The notes beneath the pieces are model-generated. The model was not told the DNA's origin. It worked only from the letters and a program-made list of their open reading frames with translations, and did not search any database. From PALSA-612 sp046729255 (lineage in GTDB: Bacteria > Actinomycetota > Thermoleophilia > Gaiellales > Gaiellaceae), in assembly GCA_046729255.1 (NCBI GenBank), contig JBKPGF010000021.1, positions 1-64,000 of the forward strand: DNA of 64,000 bases, written 5' to 3'. The position numbers and the translations under genes were made by a program. Below, piece after piece: positions 9,153 to 16,009 of this stretch (within the stretch, counting starts at the first letter, position 1; the number at the start of each line of letters is the position of its first letter).

Positions 9153-9814
9153 TGTACATCGTCGTCGTCGGCGGGGGAAAGGTCGGTGCGAATCTCGTGC
9201 GCAGCCTCAACAGCATGGGCCACGAGGTGACGCTCATCGAGCAGCGGCGCGATCGCTTCGACAAGCTCGAGCAGGAGTTCGAGCACCAGGTCGTGCCGGG
9301 TGACGCCACCGAGCTCTTCGTTCTCGAGCAGGCGGGGATCACGAGGCCGCCCGACATCCTCGTGGCGGCCACCGGGGACGACGAGGACAACATCATCATC
9401 TGCCAGCTAGCCCGCGAGAAGTATGGGGTGCCGAAGGTCGTCGCCAGGGTGAACGATCCCAGGAACCAGGAGCACTTCGACCTGCTCGGCATCGCGCCGA
9501 CCGTCTGCGCGACGTCGCTGCTGCTGGCGCTCGTGGCGCACGAGGTTCCGGAGCACGGCCTCGTCCAGCTTGTCGAGCTGCGCAAGGAGAACCTCGAGAT
9601 CGTCGAGGTGCAGGTAGACCAACGCTCGCCGTGCCTCGGCAAGGCTCTCTCCGGCGTGAATTTGCCCGAGGGCGCCCAGCTGATCGCTGTCGTGCGCGAC
9701 GGCGAGGCGCACCTGGGTGACCGGGATCTCAAGCTCGAGAGCGGCGACCAGGTGCTCGGACTGCTCCAGCCCGGCCGGGAGGAAGAGCTACGTCACGCGC
9801 TGCTAGGACGCTAG
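9152..9814 (+). CDS. trkA: TrkA-type potassium transport regulator (RCK_N + RCK_C)
   Basis: The protein has 220 residues. The RCK_N domain (residues about 1-120) starts with VVVGGGKVGANLVRSL and has VTLIEQ at the end of strand 2, VVPGDATE, and LVAATGDDEDN. The RCK_C domain (residues about 140-215) contains GVNLPEGAQLIAVVRDGE and GDQVLGLLQPGREEEL. In Trk/Ktr systems such subunits bind NAD(H)/ATP, and some RCK_C domains bind c-di-AMP. No TrkH/KtrB pore gene is beside it. The two APC-USP transporters just upstream are the nearest possible clients. The symbol is by family only. Confidence 0.9.
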   Translation: MYIVVVGGGKVGANLVRSLNSMGHEVTLIEQRRDRFDKLEQEFEHQVVPGDATELFVLEQAGITRPPDILVAATGDDEDNIIICQLAREKYGVPKVVARVNDPRNQEHFDLLGIAPTVCATSLLLALVAHEVPEHGLVQLVELRKENLEIVEVQVDQRSPCLGKALSGVNLPEGAQLIAVVRDGEAHLGDRDLKLESGDQVLGLLQPGREEELRHALLGR

Positions 9815-9828
9815 TCGCGCTCTGCCTG

Positions 9829-10869
9829 ATGCTCGCCGCCGTGCCGGTCGTCGCCGGCGCAGCCGGTGACCGCCAGCAGCTGAGCATCGTGCGGATCGCA
9901 CGCGGCTTTGAACAGCCCCTGTACGTTGCGACAACGCCCTCCGAGCCCGCCCGGCTCTATGTCGTGGAGCAACCCGGGCGGATCTTCGTTCTCGAGAGGG
10001 GCAAGCGCCGGCTGTTCATGGACATCCGCGCCCGCGTCGGGTCAGAGGGCTCCGAGCAAGGGCTGCTCTCGATGGCCTTCCATCCCAACTATGCGAAGAA
10101 TCGCCGCTTCTACGTCAACTACACGGACACGGCGGGCGACACGCGCGTCGTCGAGTTCCGCTCGAACGGCCGCCGTGCGCTGCTCGGGACTGCCCGCCAA
10201 CTGCTCTTCGTCGACCAGCCGTACTCGAACCACAACGGGGGGCAACTCCAATTCGGGCCGGACGGGATGCTCTACGTCGGCATGGGCGACGGCGGCGCGG
10301 GAGGCGATCCTCACAACTACGGGCAGACGCCCACTGCTCGCCTTGCGAAGCTCCTGCGCACGAACCCGCTGTCCGTCGACTGGAAGTTCGCCGGCTATGG
10401 GCTTCGCAACCCGTGGCGGTTCTCGTTCGACCGCAGGACCGGCGACCTGTACATCGGAGACGTCGGACAGAGCGACCGCGAGGAGATCGACTACCGGCCG
10501 AAGGGCGCACCGCCGGCGAACTACGGCTGGGCGCGGTTCGAGGGCACTCAGCCGTTCTCCGGCGAGGTCGCGCTCGATCCGCCCTCCCCGCTCGTGCAGC
10601 CGGTCTTCGACTACAGCCACGACGCGGGGTGCTCCGTGACGGGCGGCTACGTCTACCGCGGCAGATCTGTTCCCGCGGCGGTAGGCCGCTACTTCTTCGG
10701 CGACTACTGCTCGGGCACCGTCTGGAGCCTGCGGATCGCCGCCGGGCGGGCGACAGGCGTCCGGCGCGAGCCGTTCTCGGTCGACGGCCTTACGTCGTTC
10801 GGCGAGGGGGCGCGCGGCGAGCTCTACCTCGTCGCTCAGGACGGCTCGATCTACAGGCTCGCGCGCTAA
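9829..10869 (+). CDS. Secreted PQQ-dependent sugar dehydrogenase (glucose/sorbosone dehydrogenase family)
   Basis: The protein has 346 residues and a six-bladed beta-propeller fold. Family landmarks are LYVVEQPGRIFVLE, GLLSMAFHPNY, YSNHNGGQLQFGPDG (with the catalytic-type His), LYVGMGDGGAGGDP, GLRNPWRFSFDRRTGD and YIGDVGQSDREEID, as in soluble aldose sugar dehydrogenases that use PQQ and Ca2+. The only standard start in frame is ATG 9829, which gives a clipped signal peptide (MLAAVPVVAGAAG). The hydrophobic stretch continues upstream as TLVALCL with no ATG, GTG or TTG before an in-frame stop at 9718. A non-canonical start is therefore possible. The gene ends at one arm of the 171-base repeat. 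Confidence 0.88.
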   Translation: MLAAVPVVAGAAGDRQQLSIVRIARGFEQPLYVATTPSEPARLYVVEQPGRIFVLERGKRRLFMDIRARVGSEGSEQGLLSMAFHPNYAKNRRFYVNYTDTAGDTRVVEFRSNGRRALLGTARQLLFVDQPYSNHNGGQLQFGPDGMLYVGMGDGGAGGDPHNYGQTPTARLAKLLRTNPLSVDWKFAGYGLRNPWRFSFDRRTGDLYIGDVGQSDREEIDYRPKGAPPANYGWARFEGTQPFSGEVALDPPSPLVQPVFDYSHDAGCSVTGGYVYRGRSVPAAVGRYFFGDYCSGTVWSLRIAAGRATGVRREPFSVDGLTSFGEGARGELYLVAQDGSIYRLAR

Positions 10870-10878
10870 GCCCTCCGA

Positions 10879-11049
10879 CTAGGAGGGTTTGGCGAAACAG
10901 TGACTGTGCCGCCAGAACGCACCGGATCGCCGCGCAGCGGTGTCCTCGGTCGTCCACGTACTTCAGTCAGTACGCGGGCTCCCTGCGTCCTTGCTGCGCG
11001 ACGCCCGGAGCGCCCTGGCGACGAGCACCGTTCCGCCAGACCCTCCTAG
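10879..11049. repeat. About 171-base palindromic intergenic element, copy 1
   Basis: The two ends are imperfect inverted repeats: CTAGGAGGGTTTGGCG on the left and the complement of CGCCAGACCCTCCTAG on the right. A central hairpin has arms CGTACT and AGTACG around TCAGTC. A second copy lies at 60737-60911 with roughly 80 per cent identity by eye. Both copies sit between convergent genes, and the right end supplies the stop codon of the minus-strand gene (here the HAD-like gene at 11046). No open frame of note lies inside. It could act as a bidirectional terminator or be a small non-autonomous repeat; function is unknown. Confidence 0.75.
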
Positions 11050-11468
11050 AAGGCGTCGAGCGAGCGGACGACTCTCGCATCGCGGCCGAGCGCTGCGAGC
11101 AGCCGTTCGAGCGCGCCGGCGCCGGTTTCGAGGAACTCCACCCGGCGCGCGACCCCGAGGTGCGCTGCTGCGACCCGGGCGAGCGGCTCCGGGGCGTCCG
11201 TGAAGGCGCCGACACGGGTTCCCGCGGCGGCCAGGCGACGCAGCTCGGCGTTCGCGGCAGGGTTGGGGCGGAGGTAGACAGGCGCGTGGTCCTCGGCGAA
11301 ACGCTCGAGCAGCGGCCGCCAGTTGCCGATTGCCTCGTCCAGGGTCGCCTCGTCGGGATCGTCCTCGAGCTGCACGCGGTACCGGCGACGTGCGTCGGCG
11401 AGCCACGCTTGCCACAACGGTCCCGTGTCGCCCAGCACCGCATCGAAGTCGACCGCGACGGCGGTCAT
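11046..11468 (-). CDS. Small HAD-like hydrolase
   Basis: The protein has 140 residues. The N-terminal VDFDAVLGDT is the DxDx(T/V) nucleophile motif of haloacid dehalogenase superfamily phosphatases. GTRVGAFTDAPEPL matches motif II (T/S), and FLETGAGALERLLAALGRD is near the C-terminal motif region. The usual Lys and DD of motifs III and IV are not clear, so catalysis is uncertain. The ATG at 11468 overlaps the stop of the upstream VanZ gene by four bases (ATGA). The stop codon lies within the terminal arm of the palindromic element. Confidence 0.7.
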   Translation of the reverse strand: MTAVAVDFDAVLGDTGPLWQAWLADARRRYRVQLEDDPDEATLDEAIGNWRPLLERFAEDHAPVYLRPNPAANAELRRLAAAGTRVGAFTDAPEPLARVAAAHLGVARRVEFLETGAGALERLLAALGRDARVVRSLDAF

Positions 11469-11812
11469 GCCAGCGCCCGCCGGGCAGCGCGGCCGAGAAC
11501 GTAGACGCCGAGCAGAACGCCGGCCGCATCGATGAGCACGTCGAGCGGCCTCCCCTGCCGTCCGGGCACGAACGCCTGGTGGATCTCGTCCGTCACCGCG
11601 TAGGCGATGCCGAGCGCCGCCGCGGGTGCCTCCCGCCCGACCGCCCGCAGCAGCAGTGCGCCGAGCACCGCGTACTCGGCCGCGTGCGCGAGCTTCCGCA
11701 ACGCGAGGTCCCAGCCGCCCAGGCCCGTTCCCAGATCGGGAATCGAGGACAGCGCGAAGATCAAGGCCGCCCAGGCGACGACGGGCAGCCACGCTGAGAG
11801 GACCGGCTTCAC
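11465..11812 (-). CDS. VanZ-like membrane protein
   Basis: The protein has 115 residues with about three to four hydrophobic segments. VanZ-family landmarks are ALIFALSSIPDL near the N-terminus, RKLAHAAEYAVLGALL in the middle and AVTDEIHQAFVPGRQG followed by DVLIDAAGVLLG at the C-terminus. VanZ of vancomycin-resistance clusters gives teicoplanin resistance, but most chromosomal VanZ-like proteins have no proven role. I chose GTG 11812 because TACCAT lies exactly six bases upstream on this strand, a leaderless-type -10 box, and the protein then begins at the first conserved helix. It diverges from the cobalamin riboswitch operon. Confidence 0.82.
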   Translation of the reverse strand: MKPVLSAWLPVVAWAALIFALSSIPDLGTGLGGWDLALRKLAHAAEYAVLGALLLRAVGREAPAAALGIAYAVTDEIHQAFVPGRQGRPLDVLIDAAGVLLGVYVLGRAARRALA

Positions 11813-11837
11813 GTGGCAATGGTAGGCTCGCCTGAGA

Positions 11838-11990
11838 CATAAGGCGGGCGGGTCAGGGAACCCGGTGCGAGTCCGGGACGGTCCCGCCGCTGTGAGGGGA
11901 GGTGCTGCCCCACCACCACGCCACTGGCTGACGCTGGGAAGGCGGTGGAGCAGGGAGCCCCGAGTCAGAAGACCTGCCGCCCGTCGATCC
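11838..11990 (+). ncRNA. Cobalamin (B12) riboswitch
   Basis: Conserved aptamer pieces appear in order. GGGAACCCGGTGCGAGTCCG lies at 11856-11875, followed by GGTCCCGCCGCTGTGA at 11880-11895. The GCCACTGG...GGGAAGGCGG region follows, then the B12 box GAGTCAGAAGACCTGCC at 11962-11978. The flanking GGCGGGC near 11843 can pair with CCTGCCGCC to close the structure. The Shine-Dalgarno AAGGAGG at 12004-12010 can pair weakly through GAGG with CCTC at 11996-11999, which points to control of translation of the GTG at 12015. In this class, cobalamin binding shuts off expression. The exact 5' boundary is approximate. Confidence 0.93.
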
Positions 11991-12014
11991 GGACCCCTCG
12001 TGGAAGGAGGATTC

Positions 12015-12605
12015 GTGTTTCGACGCACTCTCATGCTCCCAGTGGTGGTCGGGCTCGTGCTCGCGATCGTCGGCTCGGCGTCAGCGGCAGTCGTCCGCGT
12101 CCGTGTCGAAGGCAAGAGCAGCACGATCTTCGGTGCGACTCAACCGCGGGCGTCGGCGACGACCGCGCTCGCCGCTCTCGAGTCCGCCAGTATGGCCGGG
12201 GAGTTCTACTACCACGTTCAGACGACGAGCTTCGGACCGTACATCGACCAGATCGGCCGCTATCCGGCCGGCGGCTCGGCCGGCTGGGTGTTCAAGGTCA
12301 ACGGCAAGTCGCCGCCGGTGGGCGCCGACCAGGTCGCGCTGCAGGCCGGTGACGTCGTCCTCTGGTACTGGGCCGAGTTCGGGGACTCGGGCGGACCCCC
12401 GACGCTCGAGCTCGCGCGTGTCAGTAGCGGCTGCTACCGCGTCGTCGCCAGGAGCGACACGGGGTCGGCGGTCGCGGTCTCTGCCACCTTGCGCGTCGAC
12501 AGCAGACGCGTGCCGATGGGTGGCGGCCGTGCGTGCCCCGGCCCTCATCGGGGTCTCGTGCGAGCGACGGCTCCCGGCGCGGTGCGGTCGAACGCGCTGA
12601 AGTAA
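12015..12605 (+). CDS. Secreted DUF4430 (transcobalamin C-terminal-like) protein
   Basis: The protein has 196 residues. The GTG start is fixed by AAGGAGG at 12004-12010 directly below the cobalamin riboswitch. A signal peptide of about 27 residues ends at AIVGSASA. The domain at about residues 30-125 has the DUF4430 hallmark GWVFKVNGKSPPVGADQ, then LQAGDVVLWYWAEF. DUF4430 (PF14478) is also the C-terminal beta domain of animal intrinsic factor and transcobalamin. The remaining roughly 70 residues are unlike any domain I know. It abuts the second DUF4430 gene without a gap. A role as extracytoplasmic cobalamin binder is inferred from riboswitch, domain and neighbours. Confidence 0.85.
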   Translation: MFRRTLMLPVVVGLVLAIVGSASAAVVRVRVEGKSSTIFGATQPRASATTALAALESASMAGEFYYHVQTTSFGPYIDQIGRYPAGGSAGWVFKVNGKSPPVGADQVALQAGDVVLWYWAEFGDSGGPPTLELARVSSGCYRVVARSDTGSAVAVSATLRVDSRRVPMGGGRACPGPHRGLVRATAPGAVRSNALK

Positions 12606-13322
12606 ATGCCGATGCGCCGCCTGCTGCTGTCGTTCCTCCTCGTCTCCGCCCTCGCCGGGTGCGGAGGAGGGGGCAATAGCGGCGAGGCGACGCTGTGGGT
12701 CACGCGCGATCGCGGGGCGGAGGTGCTCGTGGAGAAGTCGGTGCCGGCCGGGGTGACGGCGATGCAGGCACTCCGGAGCGAGGCAGACGTCGAGACGGGT
12801 TATGGCGGCCGCTTCGTGCAGTCGATCGAGGGCGTCTCCGGCAACCTGGGCGCGCACCGAGACTGGTTCTACTTCGTCAACGGCGTCGAGGCAGACCGGG
12901 GCGCAGCCGAGTACCGGCTGCGTCCCGGCGACGTCCTCTGGTGGGACTACCGCGAGTGGTCGGGCGACGATATGCGCGTGCCCGTCGTCGTCGGCGCGTT
13001 CCCGGAGCCGTTCCTGCAGGGCTACGGCGGGCGGGCGCGACGTGCCGTCGTGCGCTTCGAGGAAGAGCACATGCGGGGGACGGCGCTGGGTCTCGCCCAC
13101 CTCATCGGCTCGACGTCCGTCGAGCTGACAGATGTGCCGGCTCCACCGGAGGCGAACGAGCTGCTCATTACGGACGAGGCAACGAGCTTCACCGCCGAAC
13201 TGCGCTCCGCCGATGCGAGCGCCGGGTCGCCGGTCGTGTTTCGCATCTCGTTCGAGGACGCGAAACGGTTGTTGAAGGATCCCAAGCTGGCGAAACACCG
13301 ATACGAAGGGCTCCGGTCGTGA
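12606..13322 (+). CDS. DUF4430 lipoprotein, candidate cobalamin-binding component
   Basis: The protein has 238 residues and starts directly after the stop of the preceding gene. MPMRRLLLSFLLVSALAGCG is a lipoprotein signal with lipobox LAGC, so Cys19 should be lipidated and the protein tethered outside the membrane. The DUF4430 region spans about residues 28-120 and contains HRDWFYFVNGVEADRG and YRLRPGDVLWWDYREW. The C-terminal roughly 100 residues are of unknown fold. The stop overlaps the ECF T-component start by four bases (GTGA), so it is translated together with the transporter. A surface cobalamin receptor feeding the ECF transporter is inferred, not shown. Confidence 0.85.
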   Translation: MPMRRLLLSFLLVSALAGCGGGGNSGEATLWVTRDRGAEVLVEKSVPAGVTAMQALRSEADVETGYGGRFVQSIEGVSGNLGAHRDWFYFVNGVEADRGAAEYRLRPGDVLWWDYREWSGDDMRVPVVVGAFPEPFLQGYGGRARRAVVRFEEEHMRGTALGLAHLIGSTSVELTDVPAPPEANELLITDEATSFTAELRSADASAGSPVVFRISFEDAKRLLKDPKLAKHRYEGLRS

Positions 13323-14014
13323 GGCCCGGGCCTGCCCTGGCGCTCCTGCTGGCGCTCGCGGCGGCGGCGCTCGTCGCGGATCACTGGCAGGTGCCGGCAG
13401 TGGTCGCAGCGGTATTGCTCGCCCTCTGCCTGCGGGCGTCCGCCTCGCGGCGCTGGCCCTACCTCGTGGGGTGCGCGCTCACCGCGGGCGCGGTGTTCGT
13501 GATCACGCCTTTCGTGGTCGTCGAGGGGGTGGACGTCCTCTGGAGCGGCCCCGTCGTGCCGGTGCTCGGCCAGCTCGACGTGACGACGGAGGAGCTCGCC
13601 GGCGCGGCGATTCAGGCCGTGCGACTGGCGGCGGTGACGCTCGCCTTCGCCGTCTACGCCCTTCGGATCGATCACGACGCGTTGCTGCGCTCGGCGAGGT
13701 TCGCACACCGGTCGGCACTCGTGGTCGCCCTCGCCACCAGGCTCGTGCCCACGCTCGAGCGTGACGTCCGCGGGCTCGTGGAGGCATTACGCGGGCGCGG
13801 GGTCGAGGTCGAGGGCCTGCGGGGGCGAGCGCGACTCGTGTCGCCGATCGTCTCGGGATCGCTCGAGCGCGCGTTGAACCTCGCCGAGGCCATGGAGGCG
13901 CGTGGCTACGGCCGGGCGGGAGCGACGAGGACGCCGTCTCCACGATGGCGATCGCTCGACCGCGTCGCGCTCGTCGGTGCCGTCGTGCTCGTGGTGGGTG
14001 GCCTGTGGCTGTAG
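13319..14014 (+). CDS. ECF transporter transmembrane (T) component, EcfT/CbiQ family
   Basis: The protein has 231 residues and a GTG start overlapping the previous stop. It has about five hydrophobic segments, then a cytosolic helical region with the two short arginine motifs that couple to the ATPases: ALRGRGVEVEG near residue 160 and EAMEARGYGRAG near residue 200. These are the Ala-Arg-Gly-type signatures of CbiQ/EcfT. The 3' end overlaps the ATPase gene by ten bases. Under a cobalamin riboswitch and next to an S component, it is expected to form the membrane scaffold of a B12 ECF importer. Confidence 0.9.
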   Translation: MRPGPALALLLALAAAALVADHWQVPAVVAAVLLALCLRASASRRWPYLVGCALTAGAVFVITPFVVVEGVDVLWSGPVVPVLGQLDVTTEELAGAAIQAVRLAAVTLAFAVYALRIDHDALLRSARFAHRSALVVALATRLVPTLERDVRGLVEALRGRGVEVEGLRGRARLVSPIVSGSLERALNLAEAMEARGYGRAGATRTPSPRWRSLDRVALVGAVVLVVGGLWL

Positions 14015-15342
14015 CGACGGCCCACGAGCTGTCGTTCACGTACGAGGGGGCCGGCCGGCCGGCGCTCAGCGACGTCTCCTTGACCGTGGCGCCGGGCGAG
14101 ATCGTGTTGCTCGCCGGCCGCTCCGGCTGCGGCAAGACGACGCTGATCCGGGCGCTCGCCGGCCTCGTTCCTCACTTCCACGGCGGCCGCTTCGTGGGAC
14201 GGGTGGCCGTCGGCGGTAATGACACTCGGCGGGTACGGCCCGCAGAGCTCGCAGGAACAGTCGCGACGCTCTTCCAGGATCCGGAGGATCAGACGATCTT
14301 CGGTCGTGTCCTCGCCGAGGTGTCGTTCGGCATCGAGAACTCCGGCGCGCCGGCCGAGCAGATCGAGGAGCTCGCGCGAGTGGCCCTCGCGGAGGTTGGA
14401 GCAGCCCACCTGGCCGAGCGCGAGATCGGGGAGCTCTCGGGCGGCGAGCTGCAGCGTGTCTGCCTCGCTTCGACGCTCGCGCTGAGGCCCGCGCTTCTCC
14501 TGCTCGACGAGCCGACCTCCCAACTCGATGTCGACGCCGCGCGCTCGCTCATCGCCCTCGTCCTCCACCTGGCGCGCGAGCGCGGGACGGCGGTCGTGCT
14601 CTCGGAGCACCGCCTGGCATACGCGCTCGACGTCGCCGACCGCGTCGTTCGCCTCGACGACGGCCGCGTCGTCTACGACGGGCCACCTCGTGGGGAGGAC
14701 CAGATCAGGGTGCTTCACCCTCGCGAGGGCGCGTTGCCCGCAGCGGGAGAGATCCTCTGCCGGTTCGATGGCGTCACCTTCCGTTACGGCGAGGGCCCGC
14801 CGGTCCTCGCGGCCACGTCGCTCGCTCTTCGCCGCGGCGAGGTCGTCGCGCTGACGGGCCCCAACGGAAGCGGGAAGTCGACGCTCGGAAAGCTCGTCGC
14901 CGGCCTGCTCGAGCCGGACTCGGGGACCATCGTCGGCACGGGTCGCGCCGCGTACCTCAGCCAGGATCCTGGCAGATACCTCGCGCGGGAGCGTTGCGAC
15001 GACGAGGTGGCTCTCGGTGCGCGTGACGGCGCGACGGCTGCTCGGGCGATGGCCGACGTCGGCCTGGCCGGCTACGAGGGCCGCCATCCGCGCGACCTCT
15101 CGAGTGGAGAGCGGGAGCGGCTCGCGCTGGCTGCCGTGCTCGCGACGGAGCCAGAGTTGCTTGTCCTCGACGAGCCCACGCGGGGGGTCGACCCAGAGGC
15201 GCGTGCGCGGCTCGCAACGCTGCTGCGAAGCAGGGCGCACGAGCGCGCGACGCTGCTCATCACGCACGACCTCGACCTCGCCGCCGCCGTGGCCGATCGC
15301 ATCGTGAGCCTCGGCGGGGAGATGCAGCGTGTCGCTGCCTAG
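14005..15342 (+). CDS. ECF transporter ATPase, two ABC domains fused (A-A')
   Basis: The protein has 445 residues with two complete ATP-binding cassettes in one chain. The first has Walker A GRSGCGKTT, signature LSGGELQR and Walker B LLLLDEPTSQLD. The second has GPNGSGKST, signature LSSGERERL and LLVLDEPTRGVD. Fused A-A' subunits occur in ECF systems in place of separate EcfA1 and EcfA2. GTG 14005 is the first usable start and gives a 10-base overlap with the T gene. The 3' end overlaps the S-component gene by 14 bases. It powers substrate uptake by the ECF complex. Confidence 0.93.
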   Translation: MAVATAHELSFTYEGAGRPALSDVSLTVAPGEIVLLAGRSGCGKTTLIRALAGLVPHFHGGRFVGRVAVGGNDTRRVRPAELAGTVATLFQDPEDQTIFGRVLAEVSFGIENSGAPAEQIEELARVALAEVGAAHLAEREIGELSGGELQRVCLASTLALRPALLLLDEPTSQLDVDAARSLIALVLHLARERGTAVVLSEHRLAYALDVADRVVRLDDGRVVYDGPPRGEDQIRVLHPREGALPAAGEILCRFDGVTFRYGEGPPVLAATSLALRRGEVVALTGPNGSGKSTLGKLVAGLLEPDSGTIVGTGRAAYLSQDPGRYLARERCDDEVALGARDGATAARAMADVGLAGYEGRHPRDLSSGERERLALAAVLATEPELLVLDEPTRGVDPEARARLATLLRSRAHERATLLITHDLDLAAAVADRIVSLGGEMQRVAA

Positions 15343-16009
15343 GCTGGCGACGGTCGGGCTCTTCGCGGGGGCGGCTGGGGCCGCCGCCTGGACGGCCCTC
15401 GTGCCCGACGATGCGGCGTTCTCGCTGCTGCTGGTTGCCGTCGCCCTCGTGGCGACGGCTTACGCGTGGCTCGAGTCCGGGCCAGGTTCGGCAGCCGAGT
15501 TGGCGCTCATCGGCGCCCTTGCAGGCATCGCCGCTGCCGGCCGTGTCCTGTTCGCGGCGGTACCGGGCGTGCAACCGGTGACGGTAATCACGGTGGCCGC
15601 GGGCGCGGCGCTCGGAGCGAGGGCGGGGATGGCCGTCGGCGCGACGGCGGCAGTCGTCTCGAATCTCTTCCTCGGCCAGGGGCCGTGGACGCCCTGGCAG
15701 ATGCTCGGTTGGGCCGGCTGTGGCCTGGCCGGCGCGCTTGCCCGGCGGGCGATCGACCGCCGCGTCCCGTTCGCTCTCTACTGTGCACTGCTCGGCATGG
15801 CGTACAGCGTGCTCATGGATCTCTGGCTGTGGTTCAGCTTCTATCCGCATACGTGGGCCGCGTTCACGGCCGTGCTCGCGCGGGGCGTGCCGTTCGATCT
15901 CGCTCACGCCATCGGCAACTTCCTCATCGCGCTCGCCGCGGGCCCTGAGCTCCGGCGTCTCCTCGAACGCTACGGGCGCCGGCTGCGCCCGCAAATCGTG
16001 TGGGAATGA
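15329..16009 (+). CDS. ECF transporter substrate-binding (S) component, probably for cobalamin
   Basis: The protein has 226 residues, GTG start and about six hydrophobic segments. The middle VTVITVAAGAALGARAGMAVGATAAVVSNLFLGQGPWTP is typical of S components of the folate/cobalamin-like ECF branch, including the GxxxG-type stretch and the conserved Q-G-P-W-T-P before a helix (residue ranges about 95-120). It overlaps the ATPase gene by 14 bases and the toroid gene by four (ATGA). The cobalamin assignment rests on the riboswitch and DUF4430 neighbours, since S components are poorly conserved. Confidence 0.85.
   Translation: MSLPRLATVGLFAGAAGAAAWTALVPDDAAFSLLLVAVALVATAYAWLESGPGSAAELALIGALAGIAAAGRVLFAAVPGVQPVTVITVAAGAALGARAGMAVGATAAVVSNLFLGQGPWTPWQMLGWAGCGLAGALARRAIDRRVPFALYCALLGMAYSVLMDLWLWFSFYPHTWAAFTAVLARGVPFDLAHAIGNFLIALAAGPELRRLLERYGRRLRPQIVWE

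Noticed and set aside
11465..12124. VanZ gene starting upstream across the riboswitch
   Set aside because: The region antisense to the riboswitch has no VanZ homology; GTG 11812 gives the family length and a correctly spaced -10 box.
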